NCBI RefSeq assembly: GCF_000805675.1
Contig: NZ_JSEF01000017.1
Coordinates: forward strand, 1 to 64,000
Source: Corynebacterium minutissimum
GTDB taxonomy: Bacteria; Actinomycetota; Actinomycetes; Mycobacteriales; Mycobacteriaceae
Reading direction: 5' to 3'
DNA length: 64,000 bases
A program made the position numbers and the translations under genes. Position 1 is the first letter of the stretch; every line of letters begins with the position of its first letter. The notes below the pieces were generated by a model, which saw only the letters and a program-made list of their open reading frames with translations, ran no database searches and was not told where the DNA came from. Below, one piece after another: positions 7,435-15,797 of the stretch.

Positions 7435-7454
7435 TAAATCCTCCTTTATTTACG

Positions 7455-7480
7455 AAAAAGGGCCTAGGTTACGGCCCCTT
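7455..7480 (-). promoter_or_regulatory. terminator-like hairpin in the actA leader
   Basis: On the minus strand AAGGGGCC-GTAACCTA-GGCCCTT folds with one bulged G and is followed by TTTCG, then 10 bases later by the actA ribosome site. A terminator this close ahead of a start codon could be an attenuator, or the end of an upstream short transcript. Confidence 0.45.
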
Positions 7481-7639
7481 CCACTTAGTTACATACACCA
7501 CATTAGCGAATGCGTGAAGAGTTTACCGCACTCTTTACAAAACTGTGCACCCCCTCTCTATCCCCGATCCCCACATACAGTCAGCGCTACTCGTGGCTGC
7601 ATACGTTCAATTTGCTACCCCACCCCCTCACCGCGCACA

Positions 7640-8794
7640 ATGAGCGACGTGACTCTTGCAATCGGAAAAATTCAGCTCAATTCCCCCGTTGTTCTCGCCC
7701 CCATGGCCGGCGTGACCAACGTGGCTTTTCGTGTGCTGTGCCGCGAGCAAGAAGTCGAAAAGACCGGCACGGTCTCCGGTCTCTACGTCTGTGAAATGGT
7801 GACGGCGCGTGCCCTCGTCGAGCGCAACCCTAAGACCATCCACATGACCACCTTTGATCCGCAGGAAAACCCACGCTCCCTGCAGTTGTACACGGTGGAT
7901 CCGAAGTACACGTATAAGGCAGCGAAAATGATCGTGGATGAGAACCTGGCGGACCACATCGATATGAACTTTGGCTGCCCAGTGCCCAAGGTCACGCGCC
8001 GCGGTGGCGGTTCTGCCCTGCCGTATAAGCGCCGCCTCTTTGGCAATATCGTGGCGGCCGCAGTCAAAGCGACCGAAGGTACCGATATCCCGGTCACCGT
8101 CAAGATGCGCGTAGGCATCGATGACGAACACCACACGCACCTGGATGCCGGACGCATTGCGGTGGAGGAAGGTGCGTCGGCAGTCGCGCTCCACGGCCGC
8201 ACCGCTGCGCAGCGTTATTCTGGCCATGCGGACTGGAATGAGATTGCACGGCTTAAGGAGCATCTTGCTGACACCGGTATCCCGGTGCTGGGCAACGGAG
8301 ATATCTTCAAGGCCACCGATGCCCACGACATGATGGAGCAGACCGGCTGCGACGGCGTCGTCGTCGGGCGCGGCTGTTTGGGTCGCCCGTGGCTCTTCGC
8401 TGAGCTGTCCGCGCACCTGCGCGGCGAGCCTGTTCCTTCTGAGCCCACCCTCGGTGAGGTCACACGCATCATGACGCGCCATGCGGAGCTCTTGGCTCAG
8501 CATGAAGGTGAGCGCCAGGCCAGCCGCGATATCCGCAAGCATATCGGCTGGTACCTGCGTGGCTTCCCCGTCGGTGGTGAAGTTCGCGCGGGTCTCTCCC
8601 GCGTCAATTCTCTCGACGATCTGCGTGAATTGCTCGCGCCGTGGGCGGATTCGCCTGCGCTTGCCGACGACGCCGATGGCGCCCGTGGCCGCCAGGGTTC
8701 CCCCGCCAAGGTTGTCCTCCCTGAAGGCTGGTTGGATGATCCCGAAGATGCCACCGTGCCTGAAGGCGCGGAGCTGATGCACTCGGGCGGATAA
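7640..8794 (+). CDS. dusB: tRNA-dihydrouridine synthase B
   Basis: FMN enzyme that reduces uridine to dihydrouridine in tRNA D-loops. The 384-aa product has the FMN-binding APMAGVTNVAFR (residues 20-31), the catalytic Cys113 in the signature MNFGCPVPKVTRRGGGSALP, the phosphate-binding NGDIF and the GRGCLGRPWLF segment. I start at the ATG at 7640 because homology begins there; the open frame extends about 93 codons upstream with no family resemblance. The leader has C-rich stretches resembling RamA-type sites, probably serving actA. Confidence 0.95.
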   Translation: MSDVTLAIGKIQLNSPVVLAPMAGVTNVAFRVLCREQEVEKTGTVSGLYVCEMVTARALVERNPKTIHMTTFDPQENPRSLQLYTVDPKYTYKAAKMIVDENLADHIDMNFGCPVPKVTRRGGGSALPYKRRLFGNIVAAAVKATEGTDIPVTVKMRVGIDDEHHTHLDAGRIAVEEGASAVALHGRTAAQRYSGHADWNEIARLKEHLADTGIPVLGNGDIFKATDAHDMMEQTGCDGVVVGRGCLGRPWLFAELSAHLRGEPVPSEPTLGEVTRIMTRHAELLAQHEGERQASRDIRKHIGWYLRGFPVGGEVRAGLSRVNSLDDLRELLAPWADSPALADDADGARGRQGSPAKVVLPEGWLDDPEDATVPEGAELMHSGG

Positions 8795-8883
8795 GTGCTG
8801 TCGGATTTCCATTCCGTAAGATTTTTATCGTGCGACTGAATCCCAACGCGCGCTAGACCAAAAGATGAAGTAGTCTAGCAGAC

Positions 8884-9612
8884 ATGCGCGCAGCCTATCG
8901 TGAACAGCTGGATAATTTTGCCCATGATCTCATCATCATGAGCGATACCGTCCACAAGCTAATGACTCTCGCCTCCCAGGCGTTGCTGGAGGGTGCCCTC
9001 CAGCCGGCCGAGGAGGCCGTCTCATTGCGCGAAGAACTCGATGAGGTTCGTGAGCGCTGCGAGGACCGCGCTGTGTCTCTTCTGGCGCTTGAGAACCCCA
9101 TGGCGAAGGATCTGCGCCAAGTGATCTCCTCCATCTATATCGTGGAGGACTACTACCGCATGGGCCGCTTAGCCCAGCACATTGCCACAAGTGCGCGGCG
9201 CCGCCACCCGGAGATCGTCGTTCCGGCGGATATCCTCGGCTTCTTCGAGGAGTACGCGCGGCTTGTTCTGGATATGTCCCTGGGATTGAAGGAGCTCCTC
9301 ATTACGCGTGACCCGGACCTGGCCCTGCGCCTGACGGATGATGATGACGCGGTCGATGACATCAACCAGCATCTGTTGCGGATGCTTACTCAGCGCGAGT
9401 GGAAGGGCACTGTGCGCGAGGCAGTGGAAACCTCCCAGCTGTCCCGCTACTACGAGCGCTTCGCGGACCATTGTGCCTCCGCCGCTGGCCGCATCATTTA
9501 CTTAGCCACCGGCTTGGACCCGGAGCGCTATATGCATAAGCGCGATCAGGAACAGCGCGAGGCCGAGCTGGAAGCCCGCATGGCTGAGCTCGAGCGCCAG
9601 TTCCACCGCTAA
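8884..9612 (+). CDS. phoU: phosphate transport system regulatory protein PhoU
   Basis: PhoU couples the Pst transporter to the Pho two-component kinase. The 242-aa protein has two three-helix PhoU repeats (about residues 10-100 and 115-215). Each has the E/D-x3-D metal-binding motif, seen as REELDEVRERCED in the first and DDDDAVDDINQ in the second. It is not in the pst operon but faces it, ending 130 bases from the pstB stop, with a shared hairpin between. Confidence 0.95.
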   Translation: MRAAYREQLDNFAHDLIIMSDTVHKLMTLASQALLEGALQPAEEAVSLREELDEVRERCEDRAVSLLALENPMAKDLRQVISSIYIVEDYYRMGRLAQHIATSARRRHPEIVVPADILGFFEEYARLVLDMSLGLKELLITRDPDLALRLTDDDDAVDDINQHLLRMLTQREWKGTVREAVETSQLSRYYERFADHCASAAGRIIYLATGLDPERYMHKRDQEQREAELEARMAELERQFHR

Positions 9613-9678
9613 GGCGCGTCAGCCCCCCACCGCGCGCGCCGCCTGCACGCTGAGTTCGACTCTCCCTTTCACACAACG

Positions 9679-9718
9679 CTGCCCCCTTCCTAGACCTTTC
9701 GGTTCGGGAAGGGGGCAG
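9679..9718. terminator. hairpin between convergent phoU and pstB
   Basis: CTGCCCCCTTCC (9679-9690) pairs with GGAAGGGGGCAG (9707-9718). It probably serves as a bidirectional terminator for the convergent genes, although neither side has a strong T-run. Confidence 0.65.
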
Positions 9719-9743
9719 TCTTGGTAGAACGAGTCTCTACTGT

Positions 9744-10517
9744 TTAGCCGAAGCGGCCGGAGATGTAGTCCTCGGTCTCCTTCTTGGAAGGATTCTCGAA
9801 GATCTTGGTGGTCTCGTCGAACTCCACGAGGTGGCCCGGCTTACCGGTGGCCTCGAGGGAGAAGAAGCCAGTCTTATCGGACACACGGGCTGCCTGCTGC
9901 ATGTTGTGGGTCACGATAACGATGGTGAAGTTCTCCTTCAGCTCGTGGATGAGATCCTCCACAGCCAGGGTGGAAATCGGGTCGAGCGCGGAGCACGGCT
10001 CATCCATGAGGAGAACCTCCGGCTCCACGGCAATCGCACGAGCGATGCACAGGCGCTGCTGCTGACCACCGGAGAGGCCGCCGCCCGGCTTGTCCAGACG
10101 GTCCTTGACCTCGTCCCACAGGTTTGCGCCGCGCAGGGACTTTTCTGCAACTTCCTTGAGCTTCTTCTTGTTCTTTTCGCCAGACAGCTTCAGGCCAGCA
10201 ACCACGTTGTCCTCGATGGACATGGTCGGGAACGGGTTTGCCTTCTGGAAAACCATGCCGATGGTGTTACGCACGGATACCGGGTCAACCTTGGAGTCAT
10301 AGATGTTCTGACCATCCAGGAGGATTTCACCCTTGACGTAGGCACCGGGGATAACCTCATGCATACGGTTCAGGGTGCGCAGAACGGTGGACTTACCGCA
10401 GCCGGACGGGCCAATGAACGCGGTGACGGCCTTGGCAGGGATCTGCATGTTGACGTTCTGCACGGCGTGGAAGTCGCCGTAGTAGATGTTCACGTCATTG
10501 AGCGCGAGCTTAGACAT
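9744..10517 (-). CDS. pstB: phosphate ABC transporter ATP-binding protein PstB
   Basis: Energises high-affinity Pi import. The 257-aa ATPase has Walker [10 protein letters not shown] (residues 36-44), Q-loop, signature LSGGQQQR, Walker [14 protein letters not shown] and the H-loop [13 protein letters not shown]. It is the last gene of pstSCAB, 52 bases after pstA. Confidence 0.98.
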   Translation of the reverse strand: MSKLALNDVNIYYGDFHAVQNVNMQIPAKAVTAFIGPSGCGKSTVLRTLNRMHEVIPGAYVKGEILLDGQNIYDSKVDPVSVRNTIGMVFQKANPFPTMSIEDNVVAGLKLSGEKNKKKLKEVAEKSLRGANLWDEVKDRLDKPGGGLSGGQQQRLCIARAIAVEPEVLLMDEPCSALDPISTLAVEDLIHELKENFTIVIVTHNMQQAARVSDKTGFFSLEATGKPGHLVEFDETTKIFENPSKKETEDYISGRFG

Positions 10518-10569
10518 TAGGGAGTTTCTCCTCTTAAGAATGTATGGCGGAATCGAGTGTTACGGCGAT

Positions 10570-11481
10570 CTATTTCTTGACCGAGAACTTCGCGGAGATG
10601 ATACGGGCCGCGATGTTGAGGATGGCAATGAGGATAACCAGCGTCAGCGCTGCACCCCAGAGCTTATCCAGGACAGCCGGTTGTGCGCCGGCCTTGTACA
10701 TATCCAGCATCATCAGCGGCAGCGAAGACTGCGAGCCCTTGAACGCGTCCCAGTTGATGATGGAGGAGGAACCAACAAGGACCAGCACCGGAGAAGACTC
10801 ACCCATCACACGCGCAATTGCGAGCATGATACCGGTAACGATGCCGGACAGGGCGGTCGGCAAGACGATGCGAACGATGGTCTTCCACTTCGGAACACCC
10901 AGCGCATAGGAGGCCTCACGCAGGTCCATGGGAACCACGCGGAGCATCTCCTCAGTGTTTCGCACGACGATAGGAATCATCAGCAGCACCAAGGAAAGCG
11001 CCACGGCGAAACCAGAGCGGCCAAAGCCGAAAAGCGTAATCCACATAGCGAAGATAAACAGCGCGGCAACGATGGACGGCACACCGGACAGGATGTCCAC
11101 CATGAAGGTGGTGATACGGCCGAGCCAGCCGCCCTTGGAGTACTCCACCAAGTAGATAGCGGTAAAGATACCGATCGGGATGGAGATAATGGAGGCCAAG
11201 ATGGTCTGGATGAAGGTACCAATGATGGCGTGAGCAGCACCGCCGCCCTCAGCGCTGTTCATGATGCCGCGCTGGGACGCGGTCCACCAATCGGCGCTGA
11301 AAATGATGCCGCTGCCGCGGGCGAAGAGCTCCCACAGAACCCAGACCAGAGGGACCATGGCGAGAATCATGGCCGCCCACACCACGACGGTGGCAATGGT
11401 GTTGGTGGCCTTTCGGGAAGCCGAAATATCAAGGAAGGTAGCGCCTGCGGAGGCAGGCTTGGCGTTAGCAGTAGTAGTCAT
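10570..11481 (-). CDS. pstA: phosphate ABC transporter permease PstA
   Basis: Second membrane subunit of the Pi channel; 303 aa with six predicted membrane helices. The inner-membrane-component loop is EASYALGVPKWKTIVRIVLP, where the EAA-type motif contacts PstB. It starts 13 bases after the pstC stop. Confidence 0.97.
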   Translation of the reverse strand: MTTTANAKPASAGATFLDISASRKATNTIATVVVWAAMILAMVPLVWVLWELFARGSGIIFSADWWTASQRGIMNSAEGGGAAHAIIGTFIQTILASIISIPIGIFTAIYLVEYSKGGWLGRITTFMVDILSGVPSIVAALFIFAMWITLFGFGRSGFAVALSLVLLMIPIVVRNTEEMLRVVPMDLREASYALGVPKWKTIVRIVLPTALSGIVTGIMLAIARVMGESSPVLVLVGSSSIINWDAFKGSQSSLPLMMLDMYKAGAQPAVLDKLWGAALTLVILIAILNIAARIISAKFSVKK

Positions 11482-11494
11482 TATGTCCTCCTCC

Positions 11495-12541
11495 CTACTT
11501 CTTCTTCACAATGGCGCGGGCAATGGCGTTGACCACGAAGGTCAGCAAGAACAGCATGAGGCCGGCGGCGATGTAGGCACCTGCGCGCATCTCATTACCG
11601 AACTCTGCGGATGCCAGGGCGATGGCCATGGCGAAGGTCGTACCGCCGTCGAAGAGCGAGAAGCGGAAGTCCACCAGCGGGGAGACAACCATGTACAGAG
11701 CCATGGTCTCACCCAGCGCACGACCGAGACCGAGCATCGAGCCGGCGATGTAGCCGGACATACCGAAGGGCAGCACCGTCATGCGGATAACTTCCCAGCG
11801 GGTTGCGCCCAGCGCTAGGGCAGACTCAACCTGGCCAGGAGGAGTTTGGACGAAGACCTCACGTGCCGTAGCGGCGATAATCGGAAGAATCATCACGGCC
11901 AGCACGATGCCACCGGTGAAGAGGTTACGGCCGGTAGCAAACGACGGCGAGTTATCGAAGACGGTGAAAAGGAAGAACCCGCCAGCCCAAGACTCCAGCC
12001 ACGAGTAGAAACCGGAGAGCGCCGGGCCGAGGACCTGCCAGCCCCACAGACCATAAACAATGGACGGGACCGCAGCGAGCATGTCCACGAGGAAGCCCAG
12101 CGGCTTGACCATACGTGCGGGTGCGTAGTTAGACAGGAAGATGGCAATCGCCAGTGCGACCGGCATAGCCAGCAGCAGGGCGAAGACGGAGATAAGAACC
12201 GTGGTGCCGAACATGGTCGGGATACCGAACTTCATCGCGGAAGTATCGCCGGTCTCCCAGCGGCCACCGTAGGTGAAGAAGCCCATGATGCCACCGTCGT
12301 TGACGCCCAAGGCAGGCACAGCACGCCACAGCAGGAAGCCCGCAATGGCAGCAATCATGACGGTGATCAAAGTAGCCGAGGCAGAAGAAAGGAATTCGAA
12401 GACTCGGTCACCCGGCCGCTTAACTCCGCTACCGGAGTTAGCCGTGGTAAGTTCTTCGGATCCGCCGGAAGAAAGCCGCTCAGCAGCGGAGACGGAAAGT
12501 TCCGTCTGCTCTGGCGCCGTGGTGAGATTATTGTCTGCCAT
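11495..12541 (-). CDS. pstC: phosphate ABC transporter permease PstC
   Basis: Membrane subunit of the Pi importer. The 348-aa protein has a hydrophilic ~45-residue N-terminal extension before the first membrane helix. The EAA-like loop ESALALGATRWEVIRMTVLP is near residues 240-259, and six helices are expected. It is preceded by a 123-bp gap from pstS containing a partial terminator. Confidence 0.97.
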   Translation of the reverse strand: MADNNLTTAPEQTELSVSAAERLSSGGSEELTTANSGSGVKRPGDRVFEFLSSASATLITVMIAAIAGFLLWRAVPALGVNDGGIMGFFTYGGRWETGDTSAMKFGIPTMFGTTVLISVFALLLAMPVALAIAIFLSNYAPARMVKPLGFLVDMLAAVPSIVYGLWGWQVLGPALSGFYSWLESWAGGFFLFTVFDNSPSFATGRNLFTGGIVLAVMILPIIAATAREVFVQTPPGQVESALALGATRWEVIRMTVLPFGMSGYIAGSMLGLGRALGETMALYMVVSPLVDFRFSLFDGGTTFAMAIALASAEFGNEMRAGAYIAAGLMLFLLTFVVNAIARAIVKKK

Positions 12542-12595
12542 GAGACGTTCTAATCCTTTTCAGCGTTAAGAATGGAATTTGTCGTTACATACCTG

Positions 12596-12633
12596 CGCCC
12601 CCAAAGCGCGATTCGAGTGCGGCAGAGGGGGCG
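12596..12633 (-). terminator. intra-operon hairpin between pstS and pstC
   Basis: CGCCCCC (12596-12602) pairs with GGGGGCG (12627-12633) in the gap after pstS, with no clear T-run after it on the minus strand. Such hairpins after a binding-protein gene commonly raise its expression over the permeases, by partial termination or 3'-end protection. Confidence 0.5.
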
Positions 12634-12664
12634 GGAAGATATTTAGCTTTTTAAGCTCTAGCGC

Positions 12665-13780
12665 TTACTGCAGAGCGTCAACAGCAGCCTTCAGCTTGTC
12701 CAGGTGTGCACCCTCAACCGGGATGAAGCCCTGGGAAGCGAGCTGGTCATCCTGGTGGTCCAGGACGGTGTTGAAGAAGGCCTTAACCAGAGCGGAGGTC
12801 TCCTCATCGTAACCAGCGGAGCAAACAATGTTGTAGGTGGTCAGGATGAGCGGGTATGCGCCCTCGTCGTCAGACGCGAACAGAGCGTCGGAGTCAACAA
12901 CCATGTTGTGCTCGGACTCGGTCTCCTTGAACTCCAGGTTCTCCAGAGCAACGTTGACAGACTCGGTGTTCAGCTCAACCGGGCCGTGGCCGAAGTCGAT
13001 CTTTGCCTTCTGAACGCCGTCTGATTCCTTCTGGTCAGCGAAGCCGGACTCAACGTAGGTGATAGCACCCTTGATGTTGGCAACCTGGTCAGCAACACCA
13101 GCGGAGCCGTTGGCACCCTCACCAACTGCATCCGGGAACTGCTTGCCCTCGGTGTCCCAGTCGCCGGTAGCGGCCTTCAGGAACTTCTGGAAGTTAGCGG
13201 AGGTACCGGACTCATCAGAGCGGAAGATGACGGTGATGTCCTCGTCCGGCAGGTCGGTGCCTTCGTTGTCAGCAGCGATTGCCTCATCGTTCCACTTGGT
13301 GATGTCACCCTTGAAGATCTTAGCCAGGGTCTCGGTGGAGAGGTTGATCTCGGTGCCCTCGAGGTTGTACGCGATAGCAACCGGGCCGATGGTGGTCGGC
13401 AGGTGCCATGCCTCGTTGCCGCCACAGCGCTCAGCAGCAGCCTCAACCTCACCCTCGTCTTCCTTCAGAGCGGAGTCGGAACCAGCGAAGTCAGCCTGGC
13501 CGTTGGTGAAAGCCTCAACGCCAGCGCCGGAGCCGGAAGCGTTGTAGGACAGGGAAGCGTTCGGGTGATCCTCAGAGAATGCAGTCTGGAAGTAGGACAT
13601 TGCATTCTGCTGGGAGGAAGCGCCGTCACCAACGAGCTCGCCAGAAACTTCCGAGCTCTCGGAGCCGCCGTCAGCGGAGTCGGAACCAGAGTCGTTGGAG
13701 TCGTTGCAGGCTACGAGAGCGGTGGAGGAAGCGGCGACGATACCGAAGATAGCAGCGGTGCGCTTGAAGTTGCGAATCAC
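12665..13780 (-). CDS. pstS: phosphate ABC transporter substrate-binding lipoprotein PstS
   Basis: Surface-anchored Pi-binding protein that delivers phosphate to PstCA. I start at GTG 13780 (complement of CAC, 13778-13780) because it has a GGAAAGG site and gives a clean lipoprotein signal, IRNFKRTAAIFGIVAASSTA then LVAC; the product is 371 aa. A longer frame upstream adds 26 unlike residues. A Ser/Gly/Asp/Glu-rich linker follows the lipid Cys. Pi-contact motifs include GDGASSQQNAM and the SDESGTSANF loop. It is first in the operon and is preceded by the candidate PhoR repeat. Confidence 0.95.
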   Translation of the reverse strand: MIRNFKRTAAIFGIVAASSTALVACNDSNDSGSDSADGGSESSEVSGELVGDGASSQQNAMSYFQTAFSEDHPNASLSYNASGSGAGVEAFTNGQADFAGSDSALKEDEGEVEAAAERCGGNEAWHLPTTIGPVAIAYNLEGTEINLSTETLAKIFKGDITKWNDEAIAADNEGTDLPDEDITVIFRSDESGTSANFQKFLKAATGDWDTEGKQFPDAVGEGANGSAGVADQVANIKGAITYVESGFADQKESDGVQKAKIDFGHGPVELNTESVNVALENLEFKETESEHNMVVDSDALFASDDEGAYPLILTTYNIVCSAGYDEETSALVKAFFNTVLDHQDDQLASQGFIPVEGAHLDKLKAAVDALQ

Positions 13781-13892
13781 GGGAAACCTTTCCGGTGCGG
13801 ATACAAGAGAATGATTGTCCGAGGAAATCGCCCTCCGCCCCAAATTCAAGGCGAGCACGATTAACTCACGAAACGTAAAGTTATCTCGAGTG

Positions 13893-13933
13893 GGTTAACC
13901 ACACAAGGATCTGGAGGTAAACAATCGGTTAAC
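13893..13933 (-). promoter_or_regulatory. candidate PhoR operator upstream of pstS
   Basis: On the minus strand GTTAACC-N4-GTTTACC (complement of 13916-13933) is a 7-4-7 direct repeat with 11-base phasing, the geometry of OmpR/PhoB-class operators. A third GTTAACC (complement of 13893-13899 or the whole GGTTAACC palindrome 13893-13900) lies 23 bases on. The pstS start is 113 bases downstream. PhoS-PhoR is encoded in this window. Binding itself is inferred. Confidence 0.55.
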
Positions 13934-13954
13934 TTGTACCAAAAACCCGTGAGA

Positions 13955-14890
13955 CTAGTCACTTTTAGCCCAGACGCAGTGCTCCTCCGCAATAGAAAAG
14001 CCTAGCCGTTCATAGGCCTTAACCGCTGGCTCATTGTCTGCCTCGACATAAAGAATTACCTTCTCGGCACCTTTGTCCACCATACGCTGCAGGCCAGCGC
14101 TCAGCAGTGGGCCACCCAGTCGGCGCCCACGGAAAGCTTCCGACAATCCCACCACGTAAACCTCACCGAAAGCGGGCTCCTCTTCGGTATGCCATTTAAG
14201 CCAGTGGAATCCCGCCATTGTCACTCCAGCGTGATCAGGTGCAGCACTCTCATCGCTGCCACCGATCCCGTCCCACAGGAAAAGCACATCAGTCGGGTCA
14301 AACCACTCGGCCTCCATTCCGCGCTGTAGGCGCTCGATGTCCCAGCCACCCTGCTCCGGGTGCCAGGAAAAAGCCTCATTGTTTACGCGTACCCACTCTT
14401 CCTCCGCATGCGCACGGTCGTAGCGCTCGACCGACTCGGCATAGGACAGGATGTCCAGCCCCTCGTCCAGCGAAGGCCGCCCAGCAGCGTCACGCAACGC
14501 CTTACCTTCAATCGCCATGACCAGCAGGCGCCTGACGACGTCCATCCCATTCTTCTTCGCCAGTGCTTGTGCGGCGGGGAGATTGCCATGGGCCCACAGG
14601 TGTGGGTGGGCCGGGAGGGCGTCGTAAAGCGCCTGCCCCACCCCTGCTCGCCGGTGATTGGGAGACACGACGAGCTCTACCTGGTCGCCATCACGTGCGG
14701 CCACGCCCACAATGTCCTCACCGATCCTAGCCAACAGGTGCTCATGGCCCAGGCGGGCATCGCGCAGCCCAAGGAGGAACTGCTCAGAAAGCGGGTCGAT
14801 GCCATCGTGGGCAGCGGCGTTCTGCGCAAGCAGTGCTACCTGCTCCGCGAGGTCTAGATGCTGCGGCAAGGTACGGGTTTCAATATTCAT
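13955..14890 (-). CDS. mshD: mycothiol synthase
   Basis: Last step of mycothiol synthesis: acetylates Cys-GlcN-Ins with acetyl-CoA. The 311-aa protein has two GNAT domains. The N-terminal one has the acetyl-CoA loop VVSPNHRRAGVGQALYD. The C-terminal one has VVGLSEAFRGRRLGGPL and the conserved ending VEADNEPAVKAYERLGF. I use the ATG at 14890, where homology begins (NIETRTLPQ). It is transcribed toward pstS and divergent from the lmeA-like gene, 33 bases apart. The mshD-pst neighbourhood recurs in mycobacteria. Confidence 0.93.
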   Translation of the reverse strand: MNIETRTLPQHLDLAEQVALLAQNAAAHDGIDPLSEQFLLGLRDARLGHEHLLARIGEDIVGVAARDGDQVELVVSPNHRRAGVGQALYDALPAHPHLWAHGNLPAAQALAKKNGMDVVRRLLVMAIEGKALRDAAGRPSLDEGLDILSYAESVERYDRAHAEEEWVRVNNEAFSWHPEQGGWDIERLQRGMEAEWFDPTDVLFLWDGIGGSDESAAPDHAGVTMAGFHWLKWHTEEEPAFGEVYVVGLSEAFRGRRLGGPLLSAGLQRMVDKGAEKVILYVEADNEPAVKAYERLGFSIAEEHCVWAKSD

Positions 14891-14923
14891 GGTTCCCAGC
14901 CTACGTGCGGTAGAAATAGAGGG

Positions 14924-15760
14924 GTGACCGTCATCCATCTCAGCCGCACCGTCGTGCGCCTCGCCGCCGTGACAGGCGTCGTGTTGGCTACGTGGCTGGC
15001 GGATTCTGCAGTGGCCATGCATGCGGAACACACCGTGGCCCAGAAGGCGAAGGCCAGCTCGCAGCTGGACAATACCCCGGACGTCTTCATCGGTGGTGTG
15101 CCTTTTACCGCCGCGGCACTCACCAAAGAGATCCCCTACATCGAGGTCAACTCCTCCGACGTCGAGGTGCCCAAGCTCGGCATGGTCAATGCCTCGACCA
15201 CTCTTCGTGATATCACCATTCGCCCCGAGCAGCTCTTTAACGGTGACCTTGAGGGCTCCCCGGTCTCGACGTACACACGAAGCATCAGTCTCGATGGCGT
15301 CGCGCTCGGCCGCTTGCTGGGAATTACGGACTTGTCCATTGCCAATCCGGATGACATGTCCCCTACCGGCGGCCTGTCTGCCGAGGCAGAGCTGACTGGC
15401 ACGCTCCCGGGAGATACCACCAAATCCACCGCCACCGTCACGCTGCGGCTCGTGGGCCCAGAATTCCGCATGAGCGTCTATGGCACGGACGATGAACGTC
15501 TCCAGAAGGCCTTCAGCTTGGTGCTGGACACGCGCGAACTGCCGCTACCTTCGCAAGCCACCTCGGTGAAATTGCATGGCGGCTCGATTTCCTTCGAGGT
15601 ACAGCGCCGCAACATCACGCTCAAGACCACGCAGCTCTCGCCGCTCGAAATCGACGGTTCAGAGGAGAAGGCCGTAGAAGACGCAGCACAAAAGGCCCAG
15701 GACACTGCCAACGAGGTGGGTAGTGCGCCGACGACGCCTCCCAGCTGGCGCCAGAACTAA
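14924..15760 (+). CDS. LmeA-like phospholipid-binding envelope protein (DUF2993)
   Basis: A 278-aa protein with one N-terminal hydrophobic segment (about residues 7-27) and a DUF2993 body (VFIGGVPFTAAALTKEIPYI, then beta-rich repeats and a GIT/LSIANPDDMSP segment). In mycobacteria LmeA, which binds phosphoinositides and supports lipomannan elongation, sits near mshD, so orthology is plausible. The start is GTG 14924 after AGAGGGG. A Glu/Asp/Ala-rich tail follows the core. It is probably periplasmic and membrane-tethered. Confidence 0.75.
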   Translation: MTVIHLSRTVVRLAAVTGVVLATWLADSAVAMHAEHTVAQKAKASSQLDNTPDVFIGGVPFTAAALTKEIPYIEVNSSDVEVPKLGMVNASTTLRDITIRPEQLFNGDLEGSPVSTYTRSISLDGVALGRLLGITDLSIANPDDMSPTGGLSAEAELTGTLPGDTTKSTATVTLRLVGPEFRMSVYGTDDERLQKAFSLVLDTRELPLPSQATSVKLHGGSISFEVQRRNITLKTTQLSPLEIDGSEEKAVEDAAQKAQDTANEVGSAPTTPPSWRQN

Positions 15761-15797
15761 CTGACGGTCGCCCTACCCACTGGGCGCGGCCAGTCGT

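Noticed and set aside
5914-7437. 507-codon open frame on the + strand opposite actA
   Set aside because: It mirrors the actA reading frame, is rich in Val/Gly/His typical of antisense translation, has no ribosome site and no family motif.
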